A stretch of DNA of 64,000 nt, from positions 171,697-235,696 of the forward strand of contig NZ_JOFH01000005.1 of NCBI RefSeq assembly GCF_000721235.1, read 5' to 3'. Shown in pieces: positions 24,989 through 34,131 of this stretch (positions are counted from its first letter, which is position 1; every line of letters starts with the position of its first letter). The position numbers were made by a program, and so were the translations under genes. The DNA is from Streptomyces olivaceus (lineage in GTDB: Bacteria; Actinomycetota; Actinomycetes; Streptomycetales; Streptomycetaceae). A model generated the notes under the pieces. That model was not told the DNA's origin. It did no database searches and worked only from the letters and a program-made list of their open reading frames with translations.

Positions 24989-26683
24989 ATGCACAACCAG
25001 GACGCGGCCTCGCCCGGCACCGGGGGCGAACGGCTGGTCGCCGGGCGGTACCGACTGCTGTCCGTGCTCGGAGAGGGCGGCATGGGAACGGTGTGGCGCG
25101 CCCGCGACGAGGTGCTGCACCGCGACGTGGCGGTCAAGGAGGTGCGTGCCGCGACGGAACTGCCCGCGGCCCGGCGCGCCCAGCTGTACACCCGGTTGGA
25201 GCGGGAGGCGTGGGCGGCGGCCCGGATCAACGCCCGTGGGGTGGTGACCGTTCACGACGTGGCGACCTTCGACGGCCGGCCGTGGATCGTGATGGAGTTC
25301 GTCCGCGGCCGGTCACTGGCCGACGTGATCGGCGCCGAGGGGGCCCTGCCCTCCGCGGAGGCCGCCCGCATCGGCGCCGAGGTGCTGGCCGCACTGCGGG
25401 CGGCGCACGGTGCGGGAGTCCTGCACCGGGACGTGAAGCCCGCCAACGTCCTGCTCGCGGACGAGGGCCGGGTCGTGCTCACCGACTTCGGGATCGCCAC
25501 GGTCGAGGGTGACACGGCGCTGACGCTGACCGGCGAGGTCGTCGGTTCGCCCGAGTACGTCGCGCCGGAGCGGGCGCTGGGCCGCACCCCCGGCGCCGCC
25601 TCCGACCTGTGGTCGCTGGGCGTGCTCCTCTACGCGGCGGTACAGGGCCGGTCGCCGTTCCGCCGGACGACGGCTCTCGCGACGCTGCGGGCCATCGTGG
25701 ACGACGCTCCACCCGCGCCGCACCGGGCGGGGCCGCTCGCACCGGTCATCGAAGGCCTGATGCACAAGGACCCCGGCAGGCGGATGACCGCCGAACAGGC
25801 CGAGCGTGAACTCCGCCTGGCCGCAGGGGAGTCGGCTCCCGCCCCGGAGACCGACGGCGACCCCGGCACCGGCACCGACCCCGGCACCGTCACCGACATC
25901 GGCAACGAGACGGCAACGGCCACTGCCACCGCCCTCGCCGTCCCGTCCTCGGCGACCTCGCCGGCCACGGCCGAGGCCACGGTGGCGGAGGAACCGCCGA
26001 CCGTCGTCAACGGGCCGCCGGAACAGCCCGGGACGACGGCCGAGCCGCGCGCCACAACCGTACCCACACCCCCACCGGCGTCTGCGCCCGCACCTGCGCC
26101 GTCCTTCGGACCTCCGCCCCCGGGGCCGGGCTTCGGACCGGTGATCGCGCCGCCCGGCCCCGGGTCCGAGCCCGCCACCGCTGCCGCACCGGCCCGGCGC
26201 AACCGGCGCACCGCGTACCTGATCGGTGCCGGTGCGGCCGTGCTGGTGCTGCTCGGCGGCGGCCTCACCTACGCGCTCGTGGACAAGGACGGCGGCACAG
26301 AGGGCGGCGGGAAGGAGGGGGACGGCGCGTCCGCGTCGCCGCCCGTTTCCGTGACGGTGGCGGGCGGCGCGACGGCGTACGAGGGCAGTTGCCCGCCGGG
26401 AGAGGGGCAGGCACCCTGGTTCACCGCCACGTTCACGGCACGCTCACCCTTCCAGGTCTCCTACCGGTGGGTCTCGGAGAACGGAACGGTGGTCGACCGG
26501 GAGTGGCGGACGCTCACCTTCCGGGAGGGCGACCCGGCCACGAAGAAGGAAACGGTACGGCTGTCGACGTACGCGCGGGAAGGGACGCTGCGCAGCGCCA
26601 TGGCGGTGGAGATCCGCGAGCCCTTCGACGCCAAGTCCAACTCGGTTGCGTTCTCGGTGACTTGCCGTCCGGCCGGTGAGTGA
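24989..26683 (+). CDS. Transmembrane Ser/Thr protein kinase (PknB-like) 2
   Basis: A 564-residue Hanks-type kinase. Glycine loop LGEGGMGTVWRARDEVLHRD, VAVKEV Lys, catalytic loop HRDVKPANVLLADEG, LTDFGIATVEGD and GSPEYVAPERALGRTPG are all intact. After the kinase domain (to about residue 270) come a long Ala/Thr/Pro/Glu-rich linker, one membrane helix (AYLIGAGAAVLVLLGGGLTYAL, near 415-436) and a roughly 120-residue external domain. An in-frame ATG at 24950 with GAGGA is a possible longer start; 24989 has GGGAG and removes a poorly conserved tail. It lies 56 bases upstream of the FHA-flavoprotein gene, which suggests a kinase and phosphothreonine-reader pair. Confidence 0.9.
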   Translation: MHNQDAASPGTGGERLVAGRYRLLSVLGEGGMGTVWRARDEVLHRDVAVKEVRAATELPAARRAQLYTRLEREAWAAARINARGVVTVHDVATFDGRPWIVMEFVRGRSLADVIGAEGALPSAEAARIGAEVLAALRAAHGAGVLHRDVKPANVLLADEGRVVLTDFGIATVEGDTALTLTGEVVGSPEYVAPERALGRTPGAASDLWSLGVLLYAAVQGRSPFRRTTALATLRAIVDDAPPAPHRAGPLAPVIEGLMHKDPGRRMTAEQAERELRLAAGESAPAPETDGDPGTGTDPGTVTDIGNETATATATALAVPSSATSPATAEATVAEEPPTVVNGPPEQPGTTAEPRATTVPTPPPASAPAPAPSFGPPPPGPGFGPVIAPPGPGSEPATAAAPARRNRRTAYLIGAGAAVLVLLGGGLTYALVDKDGGTEGGGKEGDGASASPPVSVTVAGGATAYEGSCPPGEGQAPWFTATFTARSPFQVSYRWVSENGTVVDREWRTLTFREGDPATKKETVRLSTYAREGTLRSAMAVEIREPFDAKSNSVAFSVTCRPAGE

Positions 26684-26739
26684 ACCGGACGACATGCAGT
26701 AGATACTTCAACCAGCCGCATTTTTCCGAAGGAGTATCC

Positions 26740-28668
26740 ATGTTGTCGGTTCTCGTGGGACGCACCGGTCCCTTCGCCGGTCAGAGCGTGGTCCTCGGCG
26801 ACGCTCCGCTGACGTTCGGACGCAAGAGCGACAACGACATCGTGATCGTCAATGTCAGCGCCTCCCGACTGCACGCGGAGATCGTCGTCGAGGACGGGAG
26901 GTACGTGCTGCACGACCGCGACAGCAGGAACGGCACGTACGTGCACGACCGGCGCGTGACCCGGCACGAGCTGACGCCCGGCGACACCATACGCATCGGT
27001 GACGAGACCTTCCTCTTCGAGACGCAGGAGGCGGTGGAGACGGTCATGGACCTCTCCCAGCTCGCCCTGCCCCGCGCCGACGCGACGAACGACCCCGGCG
27101 TGCTCCGAGTGACGGTGACCGGTGGCGGCCCGGTCGGGCTGGCCTTCGCGCTGCTTCTGGAGGACGCGCTGCCCGGCCGGGTCTCGGTCACCGTCCACGA
27201 CGGCCGGTGGATCCGCAGCGGCACCTCGGTCGTCTGGAAGGACGAGAGCCACGGCAACGTCCGCCGCCAGCAGGTCGTCACCGTCCAGAGCCGGCAGTAC
27301 CTGGCGCTGACCGAGGAGATGCGGACGACGGTGTTCGAGGAGGGCCACTTCTCCGAGATGTGGCCGCTCGGCCCGGACTCCGTGAGCGGGCGGCCGCCGC
27401 GCAACATCCGCATCGCCCACATCGAGGACCGGCTGCTGGAACTGGCCAACACCAAGCCGGCGATCCGGCTGGTGCCCAAGCGTTTCGACCCGGCCGAGAG
27501 CGAGCACCTCGTCGCGCGCGACCACGTACTGGTCGTCTGCGAGGGCGGCCGCTCCCGCACCCGCGAGCACTTCGCGGACCGCTTCGGCGCGGCCGACGCC
27601 TCCATCTACTCCGTCGACGGGGAGCACCTCCAGGACGTGGTGCTGGGGCTGCGGGTCAAGTCCCGTCTCCCGGACCCGATGAGCGTCCTGCTGACCGTGG
27701 CGCAGAACCGGTTCCTGCTCAACTCGCTGCGCGGCGAGGGCTTCCTGAACATGCGCCTGACCCGGGAGGAGGCGCGCAGCATCGTCGGCATCGACCCGGT
27801 GCGGCAGGTCTTCGAGGAGTGCATCGCGGCCCGGCCGTGCGTGATGAGCCGCCAGGAGGACAACGAGTTCGTCTGCCCGACCCACGGCACGCTCTTCCTG
27901 CCCGCCCTGCTGCGCGGTTCGCCGCTGTGGAAGCGGATCCTGGAAGGTCTGCGGCTGTTCGGCGTGGCCGAGGACGACCTCAGCGCCGTCACGTCGTTCC
28001 GGCTGGACATGGTGCAACGGCCCCGGTTCACCGCACAGCTCACCCGTCCGGTCGGCGACCGCCCCGGGACGTACGGCTTCCTGCTGGGGGACGCGGCGAA
28101 CGCCATCCACTTCTGGCCGGGCCGCGGTCTGAACAGCGGCCTCGCCTCAGCCGTGTCCCTGGCCCGCTCCCTCAGCCGGGTCTGGCAGGGGCGCCCGCTG
28201 CGCGACGCGGACTTCATCCGGCACGAGGCGGCGATGTCGATGCTCCAGTACCGCCACAAGAGCCGCGCCTGGAACGCGATGGTGTCGACGGACGAGCGCG
28301 GCGTGACCCGGGCGATCAAGGACATCATCGACCGCAGCATGGAGGGCGCACCGGCTGCCGGGAGCCCCGCGCCGGCCGGGACGACGGGTGGGGACCTGGA
28401 GGTCCTCCTCGACCGCATGCGGTCGATCCGCGACCGCCTCGCGGCCCGCCTGCCGGGCCTGCCCGACGACGAGGAGCTGCGGACCCACCTCTCCGCGCTG
28501 GCCCCCGCCACCCTGCGGACACTCCAGGAGAGCGGCGCCTGGGACACTCTGATCGTCGGCGGCGAGGAAGCGGACATCGACATCTTCTACCAGCAGGACG
28601 CCCCCGTCTTCGTCCCCGCGGCGCCCCGCGCGACCGACCCGGCCCCGGATCCCCGGACGCCGGCCTGA
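26740..28668 (+). CDS. FHA domain fused to FAD-dependent monooxygenase-like protein
   Basis: A 642-residue two-part protein. Residues about 1-95 form an FHA domain: FGR at 26-28, SRLH at 42-45, RNGT at 63-66, the phosphothreonine-binding residues. From about 122 an FAD Rossmann domain begins, with dinucleotide motif TGGGPVGLAFALLLED (127-142), an EGGRSRTRE segment near 270 and the second FAD motif GDAANAIHFWPGRGLNSGL near 450-468. That last is a flavin monooxygenase signature. A C-terminal 130-residue extension is helical and acidic, with no family I recognise. The start at 26740 has GGAG at ideal spacing; a longer frame from 26680 has none. The gene is directly behind a Ser/Thr kinase gene. 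Substrate unknown; phospho-control of the flavoenzyme is inference. Confidence 0.85.
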   Translation: MLSVLVGRTGPFAGQSVVLGDAPLTFGRKSDNDIVIVNVSASRLHAEIVVEDGRYVLHDRDSRNGTYVHDRRVTRHELTPGDTIRIGDETFLFETQEAVETVMDLSQLALPRADATNDPGVLRVTVTGGGPVGLAFALLLEDALPGRVSVTVHDGRWIRSGTSVVWKDESHGNVRRQQVVTVQSRQYLALTEEMRTTVFEEGHFSEMWPLGPDSVSGRPPRNIRIAHIEDRLLELANTKPAIRLVPKRFDPAESEHLVARDHVLVVCEGGRSRTREHFADRFGAADASIYSVDGEHLQDVVLGLRVKSRLPDPMSVLLTVAQNRFLLNSLRGEGFLNMRLTREEARSIVGIDPVRQVFEECIAARPCVMSRQEDNEFVCPTHGTLFLPALLRGSPLWKRILEGLRLFGVAEDDLSAVTSFRLDMVQRPRFTAQLTRPVGDRPGTYGFLLGDAANAIHFWPGRGLNSGLASAVSLARSLSRVWQGRPLRDADFIRHEAAMSMLQYRHKSRAWNAMVSTDERGVTRAIKDIIDRSMEGAPAAGSPAPAGTTGGDLEVLLDRMRSIRDRLAARLPGLPDDEELRTHLSALAPATLRTLQESGAWDTLIVGGEEADIDIFYQQDAPVFVPAAPRATDPAPDPRTPA

Positions 28669-28725
28669 CCCCGCGCCCCGCGCCCCCGCGGGCCGTTCCC
28701 TCAAGCCGGCGGCGGGCCGCGGACG

Positions 28726-30546
28726 TCAGGCGTCGTAGGACAGGCCGTGCCCGGCGCGGAAGAGGACCTCGGCAGGGTCGTCGGCCCGCTGGACGGGCAC
28801 CGGCAGCCGTCCGAGGGGTGCGACGCGGCCGGCGATCACCCGCGCTGCGGCGCGCAGTTCGACCTCGGTCCAGCAGTAGGAGGCAAGGGAGGCCGGGACG
28901 TCGCCGAGATGGGCGATGTCGTAGGGGTTGCGCACCGCGAGGTGGACGACGGGGACACCCGTCGCGAGCAGCCGGGACACCAGCGTGCGCTGGGCGCTGG
29001 TGGCGCCGACGTTGTCGGTCGTGACCACCACCGCGTCCCGTCCCCGCGCCGCGGCCACGGCCTCGTCGATCTTCGCCGCGTCGGGCTCCCCGCCGGTCGC
29101 GAGGTGGGTGGTGCGGTAGCCCAGTTCGTCGAAGGCCCCGGCCAGTTCGGGCACCGTGGTGCGGCTGTCGTCGGTCGGGAAGGCCGGGCTGGCGCCGACC
29201 ACCAGCAGCTTCCTGTGTCCGCGGGACAGCGGGAGTGCCGCGTTCTCGTTGACCAGCAGGGTGGTGGTGCGCTCGGCGATCCGTGCGGCGGCGGCCCGGT
29301 GGCCGCGGGCGCCGACGACCCGGTCGACCTCCGTCCGCGAGACGTAGGGACTGCCGCTGAGCAGGCCCGCCTTGTCCTTGATGCGCAGGATGCGCAGGAC
29401 GGACTCGTCGAGTCGGTCCTCGGTGATCTCTCCGCTGCGGACGGCGGCCAGAACCCCGTTGTAGGCGACGCCGATGTCCGGCGGGAACAGCAGCTGGTCC
29501 GCCCCGGCCCGGAGGGCGAGGACGGGTACCCGGTCGTCGCCGTACTTGGTGCGCACGCCCTCCATGTTGAGGGCGTCGGTGACGATCACGCCCTCGAAAC
29601 CGAGTTCGCCGCGCAGCACTCCCTGAAGGATCGCGGGCGACAGGGTGGCCGGTTCGTTGCTGGGGTCGAGTGCGGGAACCTGGAGGTGCGCGGTCATGAT
29701 CGAGTCGACGCCGGCGGCGATCGCGGCCCTGAAGGGCGGGGCGTCGACCCGGTCCCACTCCTCGCGGGTGTGCGTGATCACGGGCAGGCCCGTGTGGCTG
29801 TCCTGCGCGGTGTCGCCGTGCCCGGGGAAGTGTTTGGCGCAGGCGATGACGCCGCTCTGCTGGTAACCCGTCACCTGCGCCGCCACCATGCGGCTGACCT
29901 CGCGGGCGTCGGCGCCGAACGAGCGGACGTTGATGATGGGGTTGGCCGGGTTGACGTTGACATCCGCGACCGGGGCGAAGTTCTGGTGGATGCCCAGGGC
30001 GGCGAGTTCGGTACCCGATATCCGTCCGGCGGTGCGCGCGTCCGGGAGCGAGCGGCCCGCGCCGAGAGCCATCGCGCCCGGCAGCTGCGTCGCGCCGCTG
30101 CCGATACGGACGTTGACCCCGTGCTCCTGGTCGATGGAGATCAGGGACGGAATGGGCGTGGGCAGCGCGAGCGAGGCCCGCTGCACACCGTTCGACAGGT
30201 CCGCGATCTGGCGGGGATCCCGGATGTTGTTCGTCCAGCCGTGGAAATAGATGACACCGCCGATGTGATATTTGGCGATCAGCTCGGCGACGGTGCGGAC
30301 GCCGAGTTCCGCGAGGTTGCGGTCCTGGTCGGACCGGCTGGGAGAAGTCGCCGACGTACCGTGGAAGTACGGGACGAACAGCTGGCCGATCTTCGCCTCG
30401 ACGCTCATCCCGGAGATGATTCTCCTGAGGCGGTGGTCGCGCCCGTGCGCGGCCGCGGGGGCGGCGCCCACGACACCCGTCGCGCCCGCGGCGGCCAAGG
30501 TCGCGGAGGCGAGAACGGTCCTCCTGGACAGACTCCGGTTCTGCAT
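28726..30546 (-). CDS. Secreted GH3 beta-N-acetylhexosaminidase (NagZ-like)
   Basis: A 606-residue family 3 glycoside hydrolase. A Tat signal is evident (SLSRRTVLASATLAAAGATG, Ala-rich cleavage region near residue 33). The catalytic domain carries SIDQEHG, the ACAKHFPGHGDTAQDSHTGL block with the His/Asp acid-base pair typical of NagZ enzymes, and the nucleophile Asp in IVTDALNMEGV. A second alpha/beta domain follows (about 390-600). It likely removes terminal GlcNAc from peptidoglycan or chitin fragments outside the cell. The KAGLL region and the C-terminal domain are intact. A good AAGGAG site precedes it. It is divergent from the thioesterase gene. Confidence 0.92.
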   Translation of the reverse strand: MQNRSLSRRTVLASATLAAAGATGVVGAAPAAAHGRDHRLRRIISGMSVEAKIGQLFVPYFHGTSATSPSRSDQDRNLAELGVRTVAELIAKYHIGGVIYFHGWTNNIRDPRQIADLSNGVQRASLALPTPIPSLISIDQEHGVNVRIGSGATQLPGAMALGAGRSLPDARTAGRISGTELAALGIHQNFAPVADVNVNPANPIINVRSFGADAREVSRMVAAQVTGYQQSGVIACAKHFPGHGDTAQDSHTGLPVITHTREEWDRVDAPPFRAAIAAGVDSIMTAHLQVPALDPSNEPATLSPAILQGVLRGELGFEGVIVTDALNMEGVRTKYGDDRVPVLALRAGADQLLFPPDIGVAYNGVLAAVRSGEITEDRLDESVLRILRIKDKAGLLSGSPYVSRTEVDRVVGARGHRAAAARIAERTTTLLVNENAALPLSRGHRKLLVVGASPAFPTDDSRTTVPELAGAFDELGYRTTHLATGGEPDAAKIDEAVAAARGRDAVVVTTDNVGATSAQRTLVSRLLATGVPVVHLAVRNPYDIAHLGDVPASLASYCWTEVELRAAARVIAGRVAPLGRLPVPVQRADDPAEVLFRAGHGLSYDA

Positions 30547-30796
30547 GCGGGCGTCTCCTTCCAGTCTTGCCCGGCAAGGGGATTGAAAGAAACGTGCAGA
30601 CTCCGATCAGCGGGAAACGTAGCCCGCGGATCACGGGCGGGCAAGAGGCCGTGACGCTGCGGGGGGCCGGCGGGCCCGCGGAGCAGGACGGGCGGACCGG
30701 CCGTGTAACGGTGGCATGCACGGATACCGTGACGACCAAAGACCGAGAAGGTCGGTGGGTGCGGCTACCCGCCGGGCCGAAGGGAGCAGTTCCACG
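30547..30796. other. Divergent intergenic region
   Basis: A 250-base gap between the hexosaminidase and thioesterase genes. The frame of the thioesterase gene is open back to 30716 but the family homology starts near 30830. No repeat or operator seen. Confidence 0.3.
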
Positions 30797-31579
30797 ATGG
30801 CACCACCCGCCCCGTCCAAGAACTCATGGTTCCGTACGTTTCACCCGCGTCCGCAGGCCCGGTTCACCCTGGTGTGCCTGCCGTATGCCGGAGGGTCCGC
30901 GAGTGCGTTCTTCTCGCTGTCCCGGCGGCTGCCCTCCGACGTCGAGGTCCTTGCCGCGCAGTACCCGGGGCGACAGGACCGGTTGCGGGAGCCGTGCCTC
31001 GAAACGGTGCCGGACCTGGCCCGTGGTGCGTTCGACGAACTGGGGGCGCTGGTCGCGGGCCGGCCCTTCGCCCTGTTCGGGCACAGCCTGGGCGGTGCCG
31101 TGGCCTTCGAACTGGCGCGGCTGCTGGAACGCGGGGGTCCGGCCGCGCCGTGTGCGCTGTTCGTCTCCGGGCGGCGTGCGCCGTCCGTCGAGGGGGACCG
31201 GGGCGTACGCTTCCGCGACGACGAGGGGCTCGTCGACGAGCTGCGGGAGCTGGAGGGTACGGACAGCCGCGTCCTGGACGAGCCCGAGCTGCTGCGACTC
31301 GTGCTGCCGACGCTGCGCGCCGACTACGGTGCGGCGGAGACGCACCGCACCGGGGCGGATGCCGTGGTGGCCGGGCCGGTCGTGGCGCTCGCGGGGGACC
31401 GGGACCCGCATGTCGGGCTCGACGAGGTGGAGGCGTGGCGCGGGCACACCACCGGTGCCTTCGAGATGAAGGTCTTCCCGGGCGGTCACTTCTTCCTGAC
31501 CGACCACGAACCCGAGATCGCCGCACTCGTCACCGACACCCTGCACGCCACCCTCCGCCCGGGCCCCGTCGCGGGCTGA
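30797..31579 (+). CDS. Type II thioesterase of PKS/NRPS class
   Basis: A 260-residue alpha/beta hydrolase of the TEII family. Motifs: LVCLPYAGGSASAF (oxyanion region, about residue 25-38), YPGRQDRLREP, nucleophile Ser in FGHSLGGAVAFELAR (near 100), catalytic Asp in LAGDRDPHV and His in FPGGHFFLTD near the C-terminus. Stand-alone TEII proteins remove aberrant acyl groups from carrier proteins of PKS or NRPS lines. There is no biosynthetic gene beside it; the nearest PKS is 14 kb to the right. The start at 30797 has GGGAG at 10 bases; a longer frame from 30716 is less likely. Confidence 0.9.
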   Translation: MAPPAPSKNSWFRTFHPRPQARFTLVCLPYAGGSASAFFSLSRRLPSDVEVLAAQYPGRQDRLREPCLETVPDLARGAFDELGALVAGRPFALFGHSLGGAVAFELARLLERGGPAAPCALFVSGRRAPSVEGDRGVRFRDDEGLVDELRELEGTDSRVLDEPELLRLVLPTLRADYGAAETHRTGADAVVAGPVVALAGDRDPHVGLDEVEAWRGHTTGAFEMKVFPGGHFFLTDHEPEIAALVTDTLHATLRPGPVAG

Positions 31580-31737
31580 GAGCGAGGGTGGACAGGCACC
31601 TCCCGTGCACCACGCACCGCGGCTTGCCGCACGGTGGTGCTGGGGCTACCCGAGACACGGGCGCCAACGCTACTGACCCGCGCCCGTGTCACCGGCATCG
31701 TTCTCCATGTCGAATTCGGAGAACCCAAGGAGTGCCG
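31580..31737. other. Intergenic region upstream of serine hydrolase gene
   Basis: 158 bases without a gene. An AAGGAG ribosome site lies just before the GTG at 31738. No clear hairpin. Confidence 0.3.
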
Positions 31738-32904
31738 GTGCACAGGAAACCCCTCTCGAAGCTGCGCAGGAGCCTGCTGGTCCTGACGGCGGCAGGGCTG
31801 ATGAGTACGGCCGTGACCTATGTGGCGGTGGCGGACCAGCCCGACGCCACCCGTGATTCGGCCCTCCAGAAGAGCCTCGACTCGCTGGTGAGCCGGGACA
31901 AGTACCCGGCGGCGATCGCCTGGACGAGCAAGGACGGCCGGACGACCTCACTGGTCGCCGGCTCCTCCCGGCTGGACAAGCAGGTGCCGGTCCCGCACGA
32001 CGGCCAGGTCCGGGCAGGCAGCAACACGAAGACCTTCACCGCGACCGTGGTCCTCCAACTGGTGGCCGAGGGCAAGGTCGACCTGGACGCGTCCATCGAG
32101 ACCTACCTGCCGGGGGTGGTCCGCGGCGACGGCATCGACGCCGACAGGATCACCGTGCGGAACCTCCTGCAGCACACCAGCGGTCTCCCCAACTACACGG
32201 AGCACATCGGCCTGGAGGACTTCGAGAAGGTCCAGCACAAGTTCTTCCACCCCCACGACCTGCTCGCCGCGGCCCTGGCCCAGCCCGCCGACTTCCCTCC
32301 CGGCACCGAGTGGGCGTACAGCAACACCAACTACCTGCTGGCCGGTCTGCTGATCGAGCGGGTGACCGAGCGACCGGTGCAGGAGGAGATAACCGAACGA
32401 GTGATCAAGAAGGCGGGTCTGCGCCACACCTACTGGCCCCAGCCGGGCGACCAGTCCATTCGGGGGCCGCACCCGCACGGGTACACGACGGGTAACCTGG
32501 ACAAGGGCAACGTCGTCGACGCCACGGAGATGGACCCGTCCTGGGGCGGAGCGGCCGGTCAGCTGATCTCGACACCGAGTGATCTCGCCACCTTCGACCG
32601 CGCGCTGATCGACGGCAGACTGCTCCCGGCCGAGCAGCTGGCCCAGATGCGGGACACGGTCGACGCACCGCTGTTCCCCGGATGGCGCTACGGGCTCGGC
32701 CTGTTCAGCGTGCCGCTCAGCTGCGGCGGGGTGTACTGGGGGCACGGCGGCGACATCGACGGATTCGAGACCCGCGGCGGCGCGACCGACGACGGCCGTG
32801 CCGTGGGGCTCGCGGTGACCGCGCTGCCGGGGACCTTCGGCGACGACCCGGAGAAGGCGGCCGAGGCGGTCGTGTCCGCCGTGGACACCGCGTTCTGCGA
32901 GTGA
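31738..32904 (+). CDS. Secreted serine hydrolase, beta-lactamase class C / D-Ala-D-Ala carboxypeptidase family
   Basis: A 388-residue secreted protein. The GTG start has AAGGAG 5 bases upstream. The signal peptide is residues 1-34 (basic N-terminus VHRKPLSKLRR, hydrophobic core LLVLTAAGLMSTAVTYVAVA). All three catalytic motifs of the class C penicilloyl-enzyme family are seen: SNTK (SxxK), YSNTNY (YxN) and GHGGDIDG (HxG). It is close in layout to the Streptomyces R61 DD-carboxypeptidase, including its length. It would trim peptidoglycan stem peptides or act as an esterase; a resistance role is not implied. Monocistronic. Confidence 0.88.
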   Translation: MHRKPLSKLRRSLLVLTAAGLMSTAVTYVAVADQPDATRDSALQKSLDSLVSRDKYPAAIAWTSKDGRTTSLVAGSSRLDKQVPVPHDGQVRAGSNTKTFTATVVLQLVAEGKVDLDASIETYLPGVVRGDGIDADRITVRNLLQHTSGLPNYTEHIGLEDFEKVQHKFFHPHDLLAAALAQPADFPPGTEWAYSNTNYLLAGLLIERVTERPVQEEITERVIKKAGLRHTYWPQPGDQSIRGPHPHGYTTGNLDKGNVVDATEMDPSWGGAAGQLISTPSDLATFDRALIDGRLLPAEQLAQMRDTVDAPLFPGWRYGLGLFSVPLSCGGVYWGHGGDIDGFETRGGATDDGRAVGLAVTALPGTFGDDPEKAAEAVVSAVDTAFCE

Positions 32905-32982
32905 CCGAGCAGTCCGCAGCGCGGGGCCCGGCGCGACGTGGCAACCCCCGCCGTCCCGTCCGGAGGCGTCCTGTGGACGGGG

Positions 32983-34131
32983 TCAGGCGGCGAGCAGTTC
33001 CGCCACGAGTGCGGCGACCTGTTCCACGGCGATGAGGAAGCCGTCGTGGCCGTGGCGGGACTCGATCAGCCGGAGACGGTCGGCCGTGGTGATGCCCGCC
33101 GCCAACTCCGCCTGCTGGGACGGCGGGTAGAGACGGTCGGAGTCGACACCGGCCACCAGGGCGGGGGCGGTCACCCGGCGCAGGGCGGCGCGCACACCAC
33201 CGCGGCCCCGGCCGATGTCGTGGCTGTTCATGGCCTCGGACAGCACGACATAGCTGCCCGCGTCGAACCGCCGTACCAGCTTGGCGGCATGATGGCCCAG
33301 GTAGGAATCGACCTGGTACCTGCCACCGCGCCACGGGTCCTCGGCCCCCTGGTGCGCACGGCCGAAGCGGTCCTGGAGCTCCGGTTCACTGCGGTACGTG
33401 AGGTGGGCGAGCCGCCGGGCCAGGCCGAGACCGGCGTGCGGCCCCGGGCCGGTGCCGTAATAGTCCCCGCCGTGCCAGTGGGGGTCGGAGCGGATGGCCT
33501 GCACCTGGGCGCCGGCCCAGGCGATCTGCTCGGCGCTCGCCGCCGCGGCCGTGGCGAGCAGCAGCAGCGCACCCGTCCGCTCCGGGTACGCCACGGCCCA
33601 CTCCAGGGCCCGCATCCCGCCCATCGAACCGCCCACCACCAGGGCCCAGCGGCCGATGCCCAACTCGTCGGCGAGCAGGGCCTCGGCGGCCACCTGGTCG
33701 CGCTGGGTCAGGAACGGGAAGTCACCGCCCCACGGGCGCCCGCCGGGGCGCGGGGAGGACGGCCCGGTGCTGCCCTGGCAGCCGCCCAGTACGTTCGGGG
33801 CGACGACGAACCACCGGTCCGTGTCCAGTGCCCGGCCGGGCCCGACCAGCCCGTCCCACCAGCCGGGGGTGGGGTGGCCCGGCCCGGCGGGACCGGCGAC
33901 ATGGCTGTCGCCGGTCAGGGCGTGCAGCACCAGCACGGCGTTGGAGCGATCCGGTGCGAGACGGCCCCAGGTCTCGAACGCGAGCCGTACCCGCGGCAGT
34001 TCGCCCCCGGCCTCCAGAGGCAGCGGGCGGCCGCGGTCGAACCACCGGCGCCGCCCGGGCGGGTCCCCCTCCCGCCAGGCACCGGTGGCCGGCGGAAGGG
34101 GAGCCTGCGAAGACGTCAGTACGGTGTTCAG
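32983..34131 (-). CDS. metX: Homoserine O-acetyltransferase
   Basis: A 382-residue alpha/beta hydrolase-type acyltransferase that makes O-acetylhomoserine for methionine synthesis. Motifs: LVLHALTGDSHVAG, PNVLGGCQGSTGPSS, VGGSMGGMRALEWA with nucleophile Ser, then DSDRLYPP and SRHGHDGFL with the catalytic Asp and His. The homologous N-terminus (LPPATGAWREGDPPGRRRWF) lies upstream of the first canonical start codon, a GTG at 33936. The only start candidate that includes it is a CTG at 34131, which overlaps the metY stop as CTGA with GAAGGG upstream. I therefore place the start at 34131. It is coupled to metY. Confidence 0.85.
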   Translation of the reverse strand: MNTVLTSSQAPLPPATGAWREGDPPGRRRWFDRGRPLPLEAGGELPRVRLAFETWGRLAPDRSNAVLVLHALTGDSHVAGPAGPGHPTPGWWDGLVGPGRALDTDRWFVVAPNVLGGCQGSTGPSSPRPGGRPWGGDFPFLTQRDQVAAEALLADELGIGRWALVVGGSMGGMRALEWAVAYPERTGALLLLATAAAASAEQIAWAGAQVQAIRSDPHWHGGDYYGTGPGPHAGLGLARRLAHLTYRSEPELQDRFGRAHQGAEDPWRGGRYQVDSYLGHHAAKLVRRFDAGSYVVLSEAMNSHDIGRGRGGVRAALRRVTAPALVAGVDSDRLYPPSQQAELAAGITTADRLRLIESRHGHDGFLIAVEQVAALVAELLAA

